Shown here piece by piece: positions 1 to 9,416 of a DNA stretch of 64,000 nt. Both the position numbers and the translations under genes were made by a program. How positions within the stretch are numbered: position 1 is the first letter of the stretch; every line of letters starts with the position of its first letter. The DNA comes from Lacihabitans sp. CS3-21 (GTDB lineage Bacteria > Bacteroidota > Bacteroidia > Cytophagales > Spirosomataceae): NCBI RefSeq assembly GCF_024343675.1, contig NZ_RJUD01000009.1, positions 62,001 through 126,000 on the forward strand. The letters run 5' to 3'. The notes below the pieces were generated by a model. The model was not told the origin of the DNA. It was given only the letters and a program-made list of their open reading frames with translations, and searched no databases.

Positions 1-1055
1 ATATAAACCAATCCTTTGGCTCCAATCTGTGGGCGTTTCATCCACTCGGTTAGCTCGTCTATTTGTTTTCTTGTATATTCTGCACATCCAGAGGCATTTA
101 TGCCTACTATGAGTTCTGCATCATCAAAAACTTGGAATCCTTTGTTTTGAACCAATTCGTTTAATTCAACAAATTTCATGTCGAATCTGATGTCTGGCTT
201 ATCACATCCATAGAATTTCATCGCATCTGCATAGGTCATTCTTGGAACTTCAGGAAGATCAATTCCTTTAACCGTTTTGAACAAATGTTTTATTAATCCT
301 TCAAACATATTCAATACATCCTCTTGCTCCACAAATGACATTTCGCAGTCTATTTGTGTAAACTCAGGCTGGCGGTCTGCTCTTAAATCTTCGTCTCTGA
401 AGCACTTTACTATTTGATAGTATCGGTCAAATCCCGAAATCATTAATAGTTGCTTGAAAGTCTGAGGTGACTGAGGAAGAGCATAAAACTCACCTGGATT
501 CATTCTGCTTGGCACCACAAAGTCTCTAGCACCTTCTGGAGTAGATTTTATCAAAACGGGAGTTTCTACTTCTATAAATTGTTGAGCATCAAGATATATT
601 CTTGTTTGTTGAGCTACTTTATGTCTCAAAAGTAAGTTTTGACGAACTGTATTTCTTCTTAAGTCAAGATAACGATACTTCATTCTAAGTTCATCGCCAC
701 CGTCTGTTTCGTCTTCTATAAGGAACGGAGGCAATTTGGCTGGATTCAATATTTCGATATTTTCCACCAAAATTTCTACTGCACCTGTATCTATTTTATC
801 ATTTTTTGATAAACGCTCAATTACTTTACCCTCAGCTTTTATAACAAATTCTCTACCCAATGAACGCACTTTTTCTAGAACAGTAGCTTCAGTTTTTCCT
901 TCTTCAAATATTAATTGAGTGATGCCATAGCGATCTCTTAAATCTACCCAAACCATGCCGCCTTTGTCTCTTACTTTCTGAACCCAGCCACACAAAGTAA
1001 CTGATTCACCAAGACTAGAAATTCGAAGTTCTCCACAAGTATGTGTCCTTAACAT
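1..1055 (-). CDS. aspS: Aspartate--tRNA ligase, N-terminal 351 residues (3' end outside window)
   Basis: Charges tRNA-Asp with aspartate in the cytoplasm. I translated the reverse strand from the ATG at 1055 and the frame stays open to the window edge. The N-terminus ([11 protein letters not shown]) is the family's usual start. An OB-fold anticodon-binding domain covers about residues 1-110 ([20 protein letters not shown]). The class II catalytic core follows, with the [18 protein letters not shown] motif 2 and the preceding [13 protein letters not shown] block, both typical of bacterial AspRS. About 60 percent of the expected 580-600 residues is present. The gene is truncated only by the window. 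It has its own -7 promoter element at 1082-1089. Confidence 0.97.
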   Translation of the reverse strand, partial: MLRTHTCGELRISSLGESVTLCGWVQKVRDKGGMVWVDLRDRYGITQLIFEEGKTEATVLEKVRSLGREFVIKAEGKVIERLSKNDKIDTGAVEILVENIEILNPAKLPPFLIEDETDGGDELRMKYRYLDLRRNTVRQNLLLRHKVAQQTRIYLDAQQFIEVETPVLIKSTPEGARDFVVPSRMNPGEFYALPQSPQTFKQLLMISGFDRYYQIVKCFRDEDLRADRQPEFTQIDCEMSFVEQEDVLNMFEGLIKHLFKTVKGIDLPEVPRMTYADAMKFYGCDKPDIRFDMKFVELNELVQNKGFQVFDDAELIVGINASGCAEYTRKQIDELTEWMKRPQIGAKGLVY

Positions 1056-1081
1056 GCTAATTGTTTTTTTGAAATTGGCTG

Positions 1082-1089
1082 CAAAAGTA
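1082..1089 (-). promoter_or_regulatory. -7 promoter element of aspS
   Basis: The minus strand reads TACTTTTG, a perfect match to the Bacteroidota -7 consensus TAnnTTTG. Transcription would start near 1075, about 20 nt before the aspS ATG. Confidence 0.6.
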
Positions 1090-1183
1090 GTGAAATCTTT
1101 TCCAAATGCCTCGAGATTTGGCAAAATGTTGCCAGCCAATTGGTAGTTCCAGTTGTATTGATTTGTAATTAGAAATTGAATTA

Positions 1184-1387
1184 TTAAATATTGATGGAAT
1201 CTTCTTTAGGAACAATGAAAGCTAAAATGAGGTAAACAATAACCAACGATCCGAAGCTAAAAAATGTAGTTAATGCCACAAGCACCCTTACAATGGTAGG
1301 GTCAATTTCGAAATACTTGCCCAATCCACCACAAATACCCAAAAACATGGCCTCTTTTCCGGTTGTTCTTTTAAGTTTCTTTTCCAT
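1184..1387 (-). CDS. PspC domain-containing protein
   Basis: A 67-residue protein that is essentially one PspC domain. Residues about 6-30 hold the signature motif ([21 protein letters not shown]), followed by a hydrophobic membrane segment (about residues 33-60). PspC proteins are small inner-membrane proteins, linked to envelope stress in enterobacteria. In Bacteroidota short stand-alone copies like this are common and their role is poorly defined. It lies between aspS and a small membrane protein gene, all on the minus strand. Confidence 0.9.
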   Translation of the reverse strand: MEKKLKRTTGKEAMFLGICGGLGKYFEIDPTIVRVLVALTTFFSFGSLVIVYLILAFIVPKEDSINI

Positions 1388-1420
1388 TGATTGTTAAATG
1401 TTTGATTAAAATTAATAAAA

Positions 1421-1445
1421 AAACCTCTTGAATTTCAAGAGGTTT
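1421..1445 (-). terminator. Rho-independent terminator after the 1468-1881 gene
   Basis: A perfect inverted repeat with 12-bp arms (AAACCTCTTGAA / TTCAAGAGGTTT) around one central base. On the minus strand it is followed by a run of T, so it ends transcripts of the gene at 1468-1881. Confidence 0.85.
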
Positions 1446-1467
1446 GAATATTTATTTGGTTTGGTTC

Positions 1468-1881
1468 TTACCAACTAAAAGGATTCCATAAACCACCTAC
1501 ACCCCAAAGCACAGTGGCTATTAAACAACCAAACAATGCCTTTCTAACTTGGTCTTTATCGTGGTCAGTCACTAGATATACAATTGCAAGTCCAATAACC
1601 CCTAAACAGCAACCCCACCAAAATCCACTTACCAATGGCATATCTTTAACAGCACTAAGGGAACTGGCAGCAGTGTCATCCAAAAGTTCTACACCATTTA
1701 TAAGTTCTGGATTGTTGACTTTAATTTCGCTCAATGTGGTTTGTGGATTGGCTTCCACGTAGGCTTCTAATTGGTTAATTTGGTTAAATTCGGTTTTGCT
1801 GACGTTGTTTTCAAATTCTCCGTTTGCAAAAATGTTAGAAAATGTAAAGGTTACGATTAGGCTTAAAATTACTTTCTTCAT
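1468..1881 (-). CDS. Small exported protein with a two-segment membrane tail, unknown function
   Basis: I do not recognise the family. The 137 residues start with a signal peptide (MKKVILSLIVTFTFSNIFA). A hydrophilic stretch of about 65 residues follows, then two hydrophobic segments (about 86-104 and 114-130) separated by a charged DHDKDQVRK loop. The end is rich in Gly and Trp (GVGGLWNPFSW). The mature protein is probably a small inner-membrane protein with a periplasmic N-terminal part. It has its own terminator at 1421-1445. Confidence 0.75.
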   Translation of the reverse strand: MKKVILSLIVTFTFSNIFANGEFENNVSKTEFNQINQLEAYVEANPQTTLSEIKVNNPELINGVELLDDTAASSLSAVKDMPLVSGFWWGCCLGVIGLAIVYLVTDHDKDQVRKALFGCLIATVLWGVGGLWNPFSW

Positions 1882-1935
1882 TGTTAAATAGTGTTTTTGT
1901 TTAAAGATGTATTTTGTTTTGAATAGGTTGCATTA

Positions 1936-2466
1936 TTAATGTAAAGTTATCAAGGAGTATCCTAGACTCTGAAAATGGCTCAATGCTAAAAGTGCTCCAT
2001 GGGCCACTCTGATATTGCTATTTTTTTTATAATCAACAAGTTTACGCATTCTAAGGGATTGACCACAAACGTAAAATTTAACTCCATTTTCTCCAAGTTT
2101 ATTTATTACTTCAGTGTTCGGATTTTTTTCCTTGTATTCTGTCATAAAAGATTCATCGCTCAAAATGGTAGGTGTCGCCTGGAAATGAATAACCACTACA
2201 ATATCTAGATTTTCTTTTTTTACACCAGCCAAACCATGTAAATTTATAAATCTGGCAACAGATTCAAAACCAGGGTTCATTTCTGTTGTTTGATTTTTGG
2301 CGGCAGCTGTTATATCAAAAACCGCCTTGTATTTTTTGTTTGGGTCAACCAATTGTTCGGCTTCGGGAATAGGGAAAACTCCACCATATGAATCTATCTC
2401 TGGAAATTGTCTTTGCGAAAATGCTGATAATGAAGCAATAAGTAATAATGGCAGAAGGAATTTCAT
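1936..2466 (-). CDS. Secreted DsrE/DsrF-like family protein
   Basis: A 176-residue protein with a signal peptide (MKFLLPLLLIASLSAFSQ) and a DsrE-like alpha/beta domain from about residue 45. Recognisable pieces are VVVIHFQATPTIL, the GVKFYVCGQSLRMRKL stretch with the family's conserved Cys, and the C-terminal VAHGALLALSHFQSLGYSLI helix and strand. DsrE-type proteins handle sulfane sulfur. The exported Bacteroidota versions are not assigned to a substrate, so a periplasmic sulfur-carrier role is inference. Confidence 0.8.
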   Translation of the reverse strand: MKFLLPLLLIASLSAFSQRQFPEIDSYGGVFPIPEAEQLVDPNKKYKAVFDITAAAKNQTTEMNPGFESVARFINLHGLAGVKKENLDIVVVIHFQATPTILSDESFMTEYKEKNPNTEVINKLGENGVKFYVCGQSLRMRKLVDYKKNSNIRVAHGALLALSHFQSLGYSLITLH

Positions 2467-2577
2467 AAATAGTTTGTTTTTTTGTTTAAAAATATGAAAA
2501 GTATTTGATGATTTTAAAATTTTATGAACTAATTAACATTTAATTATGTAATGACATTAAATACAAATGTAAATTAT

Positions 2578-3294
2578 ATGAAAACAATATTTAAAGCAGC
2601 CAACGACAGAGGACACGCCAACCATGGTTGGTTAGATTCTTATCATACATTTAGTTTTGCCAATTATTATAATCCGCAATGGGAGCATTTTGGAGCGTTG
2701 AGAGTGCTGAACGATGACCACGTCTCAGGGGGAATGGGATTTGGTAAACACCCACATGATAACATGGAGATAGTTTCGATACCGCTCGAAGGTGCTTTGG
2801 AACACCAAGATAGTATGGGCAATAAAACGGTAATTCGTAAAGGCGAAGTTCAAATTATGTCTGCTGGAACAGGCGTGGCCCACTCTGAGAAGAATGAAGA
2901 CGCTAAAAGTCCTGTAAAGTTTTTACAGATTTGGGTATTTCCTGAAAAAAGAAATATAGCTCCTAGGTATGAGCAAAAAGTGTTTGATATGGAGGGTAGA
3001 AAAGACAAATTCCAAACTGTGGTTTCGCCTTTAGGTAAATCAGACGAAGGTATAAAAATGAACCAGCAGTCTTGGTTTACTTTGAGTGATTTGTCAGCAG
3101 GAAAAACGTTGACTTACGAATTAAAGAATGCCCAAAACGGCGTTTATGTATATATTTTGGAAGGGTCTGTAGAAATAGCAGGTAAATCATTGGGCAGAAG
3201 AGACGGTTTGGGCATTTGGGAAACTGAAACTATTGAAGTCAAAGCCATTACTGATGCTGAAATACTCTTAATGGAAGTCCCGATGACTTTTTAA
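2578..3294 (+). CDS. Pirin family protein (YhhW type)
   Basis: A bicupin of 238 residues resembling the pirin-like quercetin 2,3-dioxygenase YhhW. The metal site in the N-terminal cupin is visible as HPHDNMEI, then the family block VQIMSAGTGVAHSE, which gives the conserved His and Glu ligands. I chose the internal ATG at 2578 (MKTIFKAANDRGHANHGWL) because it matches the family's N-terminus. The frame could start at 2551. It is 4 nt upstream of a second pirin gene and almost certainly cotranscribed. The physiological substrate is unknown. Confidence 0.9.
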   Translation: MKTIFKAANDRGHANHGWLDSYHTFSFANYYNPQWEHFGALRVLNDDHVSGGMGFGKHPHDNMEIVSIPLEGALEHQDSMGNKTVIRKGEVQIMSAGTGVAHSEKNEDAKSPVKFLQIWVFPEKRNIAPRYEQKVFDMEGRKDKFQTVVSPLGKSDEGIKMNQQSWFTLSDLSAGKTLTYELKNAQNGVYVYILEGSVEIAGKSLGRRDGLGIWETETIEVKAITDAEILLMEVPMTF

Positions 3295-3298
3295 GGAA

Positions 3299-4150
3299 AT
3301 GAAAAAAGAGATCATAAAAATAACAAGTTCATCTGCTCAAAGAGTTGGTGAACACAAAATGTATCAGCCCATTCCGGATGTTGGCATAGAACAAATTAGC
3401 CCATTTATATTGTTGCATCACCACGGACCGCATGAATTCGCTCCACATAACCAAGGATTGCCATTTGGACCGCATCCCCACAGGGGTTTTGAGACGTTGA
3501 CTTTTATATTGGATGGAGAAATAGAACACGCAGATGGCCATGGCCATCGGTCAGTAATAAAAAGTGGTGGCGTACAATGGATGACTGCAGCGAGAGGAAT
3601 TGTTCATTCCGAAAATCTTTCGGCAAATCAGCGTGAAAATGGGGGCAAAATGGAAATTCTTCAGCTTTGGATGAATCTTCCCGCGGCATTGAAAATGAGC
3701 CAACCAAACTATCAAGGTTTTCAAGAAAGCGAAATTCCTAAGGTTATCAGTGAAGACACCAAAACGGATATTGCAATAATTTCAGGTGCGTTGGAAGGGA
3801 AAATTGGAGCTGCCCAATCTATCACAGGTCTGAAAATGTTTAACATTAACATGAAAGAAGGCGGTGAACTTTCTTTGAAAATAGAAGAAGGAAAAAACGT
3901 TTTGTTCTATGTCATCGACGGAGAGGTTTTGGTGAATGGTAAATTGGTAATTGGACACCAATTGGCGGTTTTTGACACAAGTAATACGGATATTGACTTA
4001 AAAGCACAGTCTGAAACTCGGATAATTTTTGGAACTGGTGACCCCATAAACGAGCCAATGGTTTCTCAAGGGCCGTTTGTGATGAACACCACCACGGAGT
4101 TGATGCAAGCCATGCGAGATTATCAAATGGGTAAAATGGGTGTGATGTAA
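3299..4150 (+). CDS. Pirin family protein, second copy
   Basis: A 283-residue pirin of the longer subfamily with two cupin domains. The iron-ligand motif HPHRGFETLTF is at about residues 60-70, and HADGHGHRSVIKSGGVQWMTAARGIVHSE follows. The C-terminal cupin ends with GDPINEPMVSQGPFVMN, typical of this subfamily. It starts 4 nt after the preceding pirin gene. The two proteins are clearly different subfamilies, so this is not a recent duplication. Pirins bind iron and have been given roles from transcriptional cofactor to quercetinase. None can be selected here. Confidence 0.92.
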   Translation: MKKEIIKITSSSAQRVGEHKMYQPIPDVGIEQISPFILLHHHGPHEFAPHNQGLPFGPHPHRGFETLTFILDGEIEHADGHGHRSVIKSGGVQWMTAARGIVHSENLSANQRENGGKMEILQLWMNLPAALKMSQPNYQGFQESEIPKVISEDTKTDIAIISGALEGKIGAAQSITGLKMFNINMKEGGELSLKIEEGKNVLFYVIDGEVLVNGKLVIGHQLAVFDTSNTDIDLKAQSETRIIFGTGDPINEPMVSQGPFVMNTTTELMQAMRDYQMGKMGVM

Positions 4151-4287
4151 CATTGGTTTTGGACCCTATTTTCTACTGAGGAGACTTAATGTTATTGGGT
4201 CTCTTTCTTTTTTGGTCAAAAAATACGCTAGTAATTAGAAATATGCTTAATTTGGGTCTAATTACACCATTAACCATCGTTTTATTC

Positions 4288-6834
4288 ATGAAAAAAACAT
4301 TACTCTTAGTTATTGCCCTGCTTTCCTGCATTTCGGTTTTTTCTCAAAATGACTATTTTTTACCGAAAAAAAGTCTAAATTCTCAAATACCCTCTCCGCA
4401 GCAATTTTTGGGATATCCAATTGGGAGCCATCATACCAGATATGATAAAATAGTGGAATACATGCGGGTTTTAGAAAAAGCCTCAGACAGAATAAAAGTA
4501 GTAAGCATTGGCGAAACCAATGAGCATAGAGAGCAAATTATCGTCCATTTTGCCAAACCTGAAAATCTGGCGAAACTAGAGACGATTCGTAAAAATCATT
4601 TGGATATAGTTGAAGGTAAAAGTGTTGATTTTGAAAATCAACCATCAGTCGTTTGGCTGGGTTATAATGTTCATGGAAACGAAGCTTCAGGTGGTGAAGC
4701 ATCTTTGCTAACTGCCTATTATTTGGCAGCGATTCAAGGAGACGAAGCCGCTAAGGTGTATGATAATGCTGTGTTCTTGATGGAACCCATCGTGAATCCT
4801 GATGGAAGAGATAGATTCAATAATTGGGTAAATATGCACAAAGGCGAACCCAATGTGACTGATCCTAACGACCGCGAACACAACGAAGTTTGGCCATCGG
4901 GTAGGGTTAATCATTATTGGTTTGACTTGAACAGAGACTGGTATTTGGCAGTTCACAAAGAATCTCGCAACCGTTTAAAATATTATCACCAATGGATGCC
5001 CAATGTAGTGACGGATTTTCATGAAATGGGAACGAACAGTACACACTTCTTTGAGCCAACAAAAAGTAATGCTGAAAATCCACTGGTTACACAAGATAAT
5101 TACAAGATGTTGAATGGCAAATTTGCCAAGTATTTTGAAAATGCAATGAACGAAATTGGTTCATTTTACTATACCAAAGAATCATTTGATAATTTCTATC
5201 CAGGCTACGGTAGTTCTTATCCTGATATGCAGGGTGGTTTGGGCTTGTTATTTGAGCAAGGAAGTAGCCGAGGTCACGCTCAGGAATCAGATAACGGTGT
5301 TTTGACTTATAAATTTGCTGTTAGAAATCAATTGGTAAACGCCATTGCCACCATTCATGCAGGTGTAGGCGAAAGAAAAATATTGTTAAAACATCAGTCA
5401 GACTTCTTCAAGAACATTGAAAAAGATGCTTCTAAAAATCTAACGAAAGGATATGTTATTGGCGACGATTTTGATCAGAACAGAAATAAAGCTTTCTGGG
5501 ATTTGTTGCTGCAACACAAAATAAAAGCCTTTCAGCTTAAAAACGACACGAAAGTTGGAGATCAAAGTTTTAAGAAAGGAAGTGCGATATTCATTCCGCT
5601 GAACCAACCCCAGTCTTTATTGGTAAAATCTATTTTCGACAGGCCAAAATCTTTTGCTGACAGTGTTTTTTATGATACTTCAACTTGGAATCTTGCCTTG
5701 GCTTTCGGACTAAAACATGCTGAAACGAAAGTTTTGCCGGAATTGGGAGCTGCGATACTTGAAGCTTCATTAGAAATTAAGACAAATGAGTTTACAAGAT
5801 CAGATTATGCTTATTTGATTGACTGGAGAGATTACAATGCTGCTAAAGCCTTATATAAGCTTTTGGACAAAGATATTTTGGTAAAAGTGGCCTTGAAATC
5901 TTTCGCAAATGGTGGAAAAAGCTGGTCGCATGGAAGTTTACTGATTCCTGTTCAAAATCAAAAGATAGGTTCTCAGGAGCTTTCAGAAATATTAAAGCAA
6001 GTTCAAAACTCATCAAATGTGGAAATTTTTCCTGTTTCAACAGGATTTAGCTCAGCAGGTATAGATTTAGGCAGTAATTCTTTCAAAACGGTTTTGAAAC
6101 CCAAAGCCATGGTTTTGGCAGGCTTGGGTACAAGTCAGTACGAAGTGGGCGAGATTTGGCATCTTTTAGAAACTAAGTTGCAAATGCCAATAACGAAATT
6201 GGAACTGACTCAATTTGCCCGGGTGAATTTGAACTCTTATTCGCATTTGGTGATGGTAAGCGGCCAATACGATGCACTTAATGATGCTTCTATAAAGAAA
6301 ATTAAGGATTGGGTAAAACAAGGGGGGAATTTGATTACACTAAAAACTGCTTCAGAATGGGCTATTAAAAAGGAGATATCGGAATCAAAAGTTATAGCAG
6401 TTGAGACAGAAAAAGACCCAAAAAGAATGAATTTTGAAAAGCTTACAGATGCTTTGGGTGCTAAATCTACAGGTGGGGCTATTTTTGAAGTAAATATTGA
6501 TACTACCCATCCTTTGGGTTTTGGATTTGAATCTAATTCACTTCACGTTTATAGAAACAACAATACCTTTTTAGAAAAATCTAAAAATGCGGTTTCAACA
6601 GTCGCCCAATACACATCGAATCCATGGATTTGTGGTTATGTTCATCCGAGTTCGCTTTCAAAAATAGCCAATTCAGCAGCCATAATTTCTGAAACTTCAG
6701 GTGCTGGACAGATTATTTTGTTTTCTGATAATCCCAATTTTAGAGGAATATGGTTTGGTACCAATAAGCTATTTTTCAATGCCTTGTTTTTTAGCTCGGC
6801 TTTGGGTTCACAAAGATTCGGAAACGAAGAATAA
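4288..6834 (+). CDS. Secreted M14 family zinc carboxypeptidase
   Basis: An 848-residue exported peptidase. I chose the ATG at 4288 because it opens a clean signal peptide (MKKTLLLVIALLSCISVFSQ), whereas the longer frame from 4189 puts 33 unrelated residues before it. The M14 zinc site is seen as HGNE in YNVHGNEASGGE. VNPDGRDRFNNW, LNRDWY and the later DFHEMGTNSTHFFEP and LLFEQGSSRG blocks are typical of the large Bacteroidota M14 group. The C-terminal half (from about residue 560) has no obvious catalytic motif. It is followed at 12 nt by the amidohydrolase gene, suggesting an operon for peptide or amide scavenging. Confidence 0.9.
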   Translation: MKKTLLLVIALLSCISVFSQNDYFLPKKSLNSQIPSPQQFLGYPIGSHHTRYDKIVEYMRVLEKASDRIKVVSIGETNEHREQIIVHFAKPENLAKLETIRKNHLDIVEGKSVDFENQPSVVWLGYNVHGNEASGGEASLLTAYYLAAIQGDEAAKVYDNAVFLMEPIVNPDGRDRFNNWVNMHKGEPNVTDPNDREHNEVWPSGRVNHYWFDLNRDWYLAVHKESRNRLKYYHQWMPNVVTDFHEMGTNSTHFFEPTKSNAENPLVTQDNYKMLNGKFAKYFENAMNEIGSFYYTKESFDNFYPGYGSSYPDMQGGLGLLFEQGSSRGHAQESDNGVLTYKFAVRNQLVNAIATIHAGVGERKILLKHQSDFFKNIEKDASKNLTKGYVIGDDFDQNRNKAFWDLLLQHKIKAFQLKNDTKVGDQSFKKGSAIFIPLNQPQSLLVKSIFDRPKSFADSVFYDTSTWNLALAFGLKHAETKVLPELGAAILEASLEIKTNEFTRSDYAYLIDWRDYNAAKALYKLLDKDILVKVALKSFANGGKSWSHGSLLIPVQNQKIGSQELSEILKQVQNSSNVEIFPVSTGFSSAGIDLGSNSFKTVLKPKAMVLAGLGTSQYEVGEIWHLLETKLQMPITKLELTQFARVNLNSYSHLVMVSGQYDALNDASIKKIKDWVKQGGNLITLKTASEWAIKKEISESKVIAVETEKDPKRMNFEKLTDALGAKSTGGAIFEVNIDTTHPLGFGFESNSLHVYRNNNTFLEKSKNAVSTVAQYTSNPWICGYVHPSSLSKIANSAAIISETSGAGQIILFSDNPNFRGIWFGTNKLFFNALFFSSALGSQRFGNEE

Positions 6835-6845
6835 ATTATTTTGAA

Positions 6846-8477
6846 ATGAAGAAGATAATAACAATTTTACTATTTACCAATTTGGCTTTTGCCCAAAAAA
6901 AGCAGGTTGATTTAATGGTTTATCATGCCCAAGTTTATACTGTAGATGCCAAATTTAGCAAAGCCAATGCTTTTGTTGTAAAAGATGGTCTTTTCGTTGA
7001 AGTTGGAGATTTTGCCACTTTGAATAAAAAATATTCCGCCAAAACTACGCTTGATTTAAAAAACAAGCCTGTTTTTCCAGGGTTTTATGATCCACATTCT
7101 CATTTTTTAGGTTTGGGTCAAATGCTCTCGCAGTGTGATTTGGTAGGGGCCAAGAGTTTCAAAGAAATCCTGACGAGGCTTCAAGAATTTAGAAAAGCGA
7201 ATCCTAATCAGGATTGGCTAGTTGGCCGTGGTTGGGACCAGAACGATTGGGATGTCAAAGTTTTTCCAAACAAAGATGATTTAGACCAGATTTTCCCGAA
7301 TGTTCCTGTGATGTTAACGAGAATCGATGGACACGCGATGTTGGTAAATTCCAAAGTCATTCAAATGGCTAAAATATCACCTTCCAGCAAAATATCTGGC
7401 GGTGATGTGGAAGTTGTTGACGGACAATTGACTGGTATATTAGTTGATAATGCCATGGGTTTGGTAAAAAGAGTTATGCCCAAAGAGGACGAGAAAGTGA
7501 AAAGACAGCAGATTTTGGCTGCCCAAGCTGAAAGCCTAAAATATGGTCTTACAACTGTCTCTGATGCAGGCGTCAGTCAAGACGACATAGAGCTGATGAT
7601 GAAAATGCAGAATGAAGGAAGTCTGAAAATCAGAGACTATGCCATGGTTTCAGTTGGCATTCGTAATGTCGAATATTTCACAAAAAAGGGCATTATCAAA
7701 ACTGATAGGATGAATGTACGGTCTTTCAAAGTTTATGCCGACGGTGCATTGGGGTCAAGAGGTGCGGTATTGTTAAAGCCTTATGCCGACCAAAGTTCTA
7801 ATTCGGGTTTTTTGTTGACCAGCAAGAATGAAATGGATAAATATTTTTCTCAAATTTATAAGTCTGGTTATCAGGTTAATACACACTGCATTGGTGATTC
7901 TGCCAATAGGCTAGTTTTGGATTTGTACGGAAAATATCTAAAAGGTAAAAACGATAGAAGGTGGAGGATTGAACATTGTCAGGTGGTGAATCCAGCCGAT
8001 GTGCCAAAGTTTGGTAAGTATTCCGTGATTCCATCTATTCAAGCTACTCATGCTACCTCAGATATGTACTGGGCCGAGGCCAGATTAGGCAAAGACAGGG
8101 TAAAGCATGCCTACCCGTTTGAGGAATTGAGAAAACAAAACGGATTAATAGCCAACGGTAGTGATTTCCCAGTGGAGTTTGTCAATCCTTTATTTGGTTT
8201 CCATTCGGCATTTGCTCGTCAGGATAACAACAACTGGCCAGCTGGAGGTTTTCAGATGGAAAATGCCCTGAGCAAAGAGAATGCTTTAAGAGCTATGACG
8301 ATTTGGAGTGCCTATGCTAATTTTGAAGAGAAAGAAAGAGGTAGTATAGAAATGGGCAAAATGGCTGATTTTGTAGTATTGGAAGATGATATCATGGCAA
8401 TTGAGGCATCCAAAATAAGAAGTGTAAGGGTATTGTCGACCTACATTGGAGGCGAAAAAGTATATTCCACAAAATAA
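6846..8477 (+). CDS. Secreted YtcJ-type amidohydrolase
   Basis: A 543-residue metal-dependent hydrolase of the amidohydrolase superfamily (amidohydrolase_3, YtcJ group). It has a short signal peptide (MKKIITILLFTNLAFA). Metal ligands and family blocks are visible: DPHSHFLGLG, GRGWDQNDW, RIDGHAMLVNS, YADGALGSRGA, THCIGDSANR, WRIEHCQ and NGSDFPVEF. The C-terminal part forms the usual beta-sandwich (ERGSIEMGKMADFVVLEDD). It starts 12 nt after the M14 gene and is followed by the serine protease gene at 13 nt. The substrate is not predictable. Confidence 0.92.
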   Translation: MKKIITILLFTNLAFAQKKQVDLMVYHAQVYTVDAKFSKANAFVVKDGLFVEVGDFATLNKKYSAKTTLDLKNKPVFPGFYDPHSHFLGLGQMLSQCDLVGAKSFKEILTRLQEFRKANPNQDWLVGRGWDQNDWDVKVFPNKDDLDQIFPNVPVMLTRIDGHAMLVNSKVIQMAKISPSSKISGGDVEVVDGQLTGILVDNAMGLVKRVMPKEDEKVKRQQILAAQAESLKYGLTTVSDAGVSQDDIELMMKMQNEGSLKIRDYAMVSVGIRNVEYFTKKGIIKTDRMNVRSFKVYADGALGSRGAVLLKPYADQSSNSGFLLTSKNEMDKYFSQIYKSGYQVNTHCIGDSANRLVLDLYGKYLKGKNDRRWRIEHCQVVNPADVPKFGKYSVIPSIQATHATSDMYWAEARLGKDRVKHAYPFEELRKQNGLIANGSDFPVEFVNPLFGFHSAFARQDNNNWPAGGFQMENALSKENALRAMTIWSAYANFEEKERGSIEMGKMADFVVLEDDIMAIEASKIRSVRVLSTYIGGEKVYSTK

Positions 8478-8489
8478 AAATCTAATAGT

Positions 8490-9314
8490 ATGTTTTCAGA
8501 AGCTTACAAAATCGCAACACAATATACTTTTCCATTGATTATTTCCAATCGGTTCTTTGATGGTACAATTGAAAGTGGATTGGGTAGTTTTGTAGTCATC
8601 AATGAGGAAGGGTGGATAATTACAGCAGCCCATGTTTTACAAGGGCTGCAATCTTTCCATGAACACCAAGGTCAAATTTTTAATTATAGAAACAGTTCCC
8701 AAACCTCTGATTTGGTACCTAATCCAAAGTGGATTACCAATCATTCTATGTGGTTTGGGGCTGATATTCATAGGGTAAATACCTTTCAAGTGTTGCATGA
8801 CAACGATCTCGCTATTGGCAAAATAGAGAATTTTAATTCCGGTTTTGTTAAGCGATATCCTGTTTTTCAAAACCCACAAAACATACAGCCTGGAACAAGT
8901 TTGTGCAAGCTAGGCTATCCGTTCTATGATTTGCAAGCTAGCTTTTTAGATAATACCCATTCTTTTTCTTTTGACCCGTCTATTTTTCCTATTCCTATTT
9001 TCCCCATGGATGGCATTATGACAAGGCAGGTATTCAGTGGAAAAAGTCCTGATGGTCAGTATGATTACAAATGGATTGAGACCAGTACTCCAGGCTTGAG
9101 AGGGCAAAGTGGTGGGCCTACATTTGATAGGGAAGGGAGAATTTGGGCAATTCAGTCCAAAACCATTCATCTTCCTTTGGGATTTTCACCCAAAATTATG
9201 AAAGACGGCAAAGAAATCGAAGAAAATCAGTTTTTGAATTTGGGCCTTGGGATTCATGTCGAAACAATTCTTAAATTCTTGGATTTTTACAAAGTTAAAT
9301 ACCAGCTCGCTTAG
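8490..9314 (+). CDS. Trypsin-like serine protease
   Basis: A 274-residue chymotrypsin-fold protease with the full catalytic triad in the right order: His48 (WIITAAHVL), Asp106 (HDNDLAIGKI) and Ser207 (GLRGQSGGPTF). There is no signal peptide and no PDZ domain, so unlike DegP/HtrA it appears to be a cytoplasmic single-domain enzyme. The long insert between about residues 150 and 200 (proline and phenylalanine rich) is not a typical HtrA feature. The gene follows the amidohydrolase at 13 nt on the same strand. The substrate is unknown. Confidence 0.85.
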   Translation: MFSEAYKIATQYTFPLIISNRFFDGTIESGLGSFVVINEEGWIITAAHVLQGLQSFHEHQGQIFNYRNSSQTSDLVPNPKWITNHSMWFGADIHRVNTFQVLHDNDLAIGKIENFNSGFVKRYPVFQNPQNIQPGTSLCKLGYPFYDLQASFLDNTHSFSFDPSIFPIPIFPMDGIMTRQVFSGKSPDGQYDYKWIETSTPGLRGQSGGPTFDREGRIWAIQSKTIHLPLGFSPKIMKDGKEIEENQFLNLGLGIHVETILKFLDFYKVKYQLA

Positions 9315-9416
9315 AGATTTCTTTGAGATTCATAAAAGTTATGAGGATTAGTTTTGAGTTTTGTTAAATATCATTATTTTTACAAATGATATAACATTAT
9401 TAACCCTTAAAAACCT

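Noticed and set aside
4189-4287. Longer N-terminus of the M14 carboxypeptidase
   Set aside because: It would place 33 residues before a clean signal peptide that starts at the ATG 4288.
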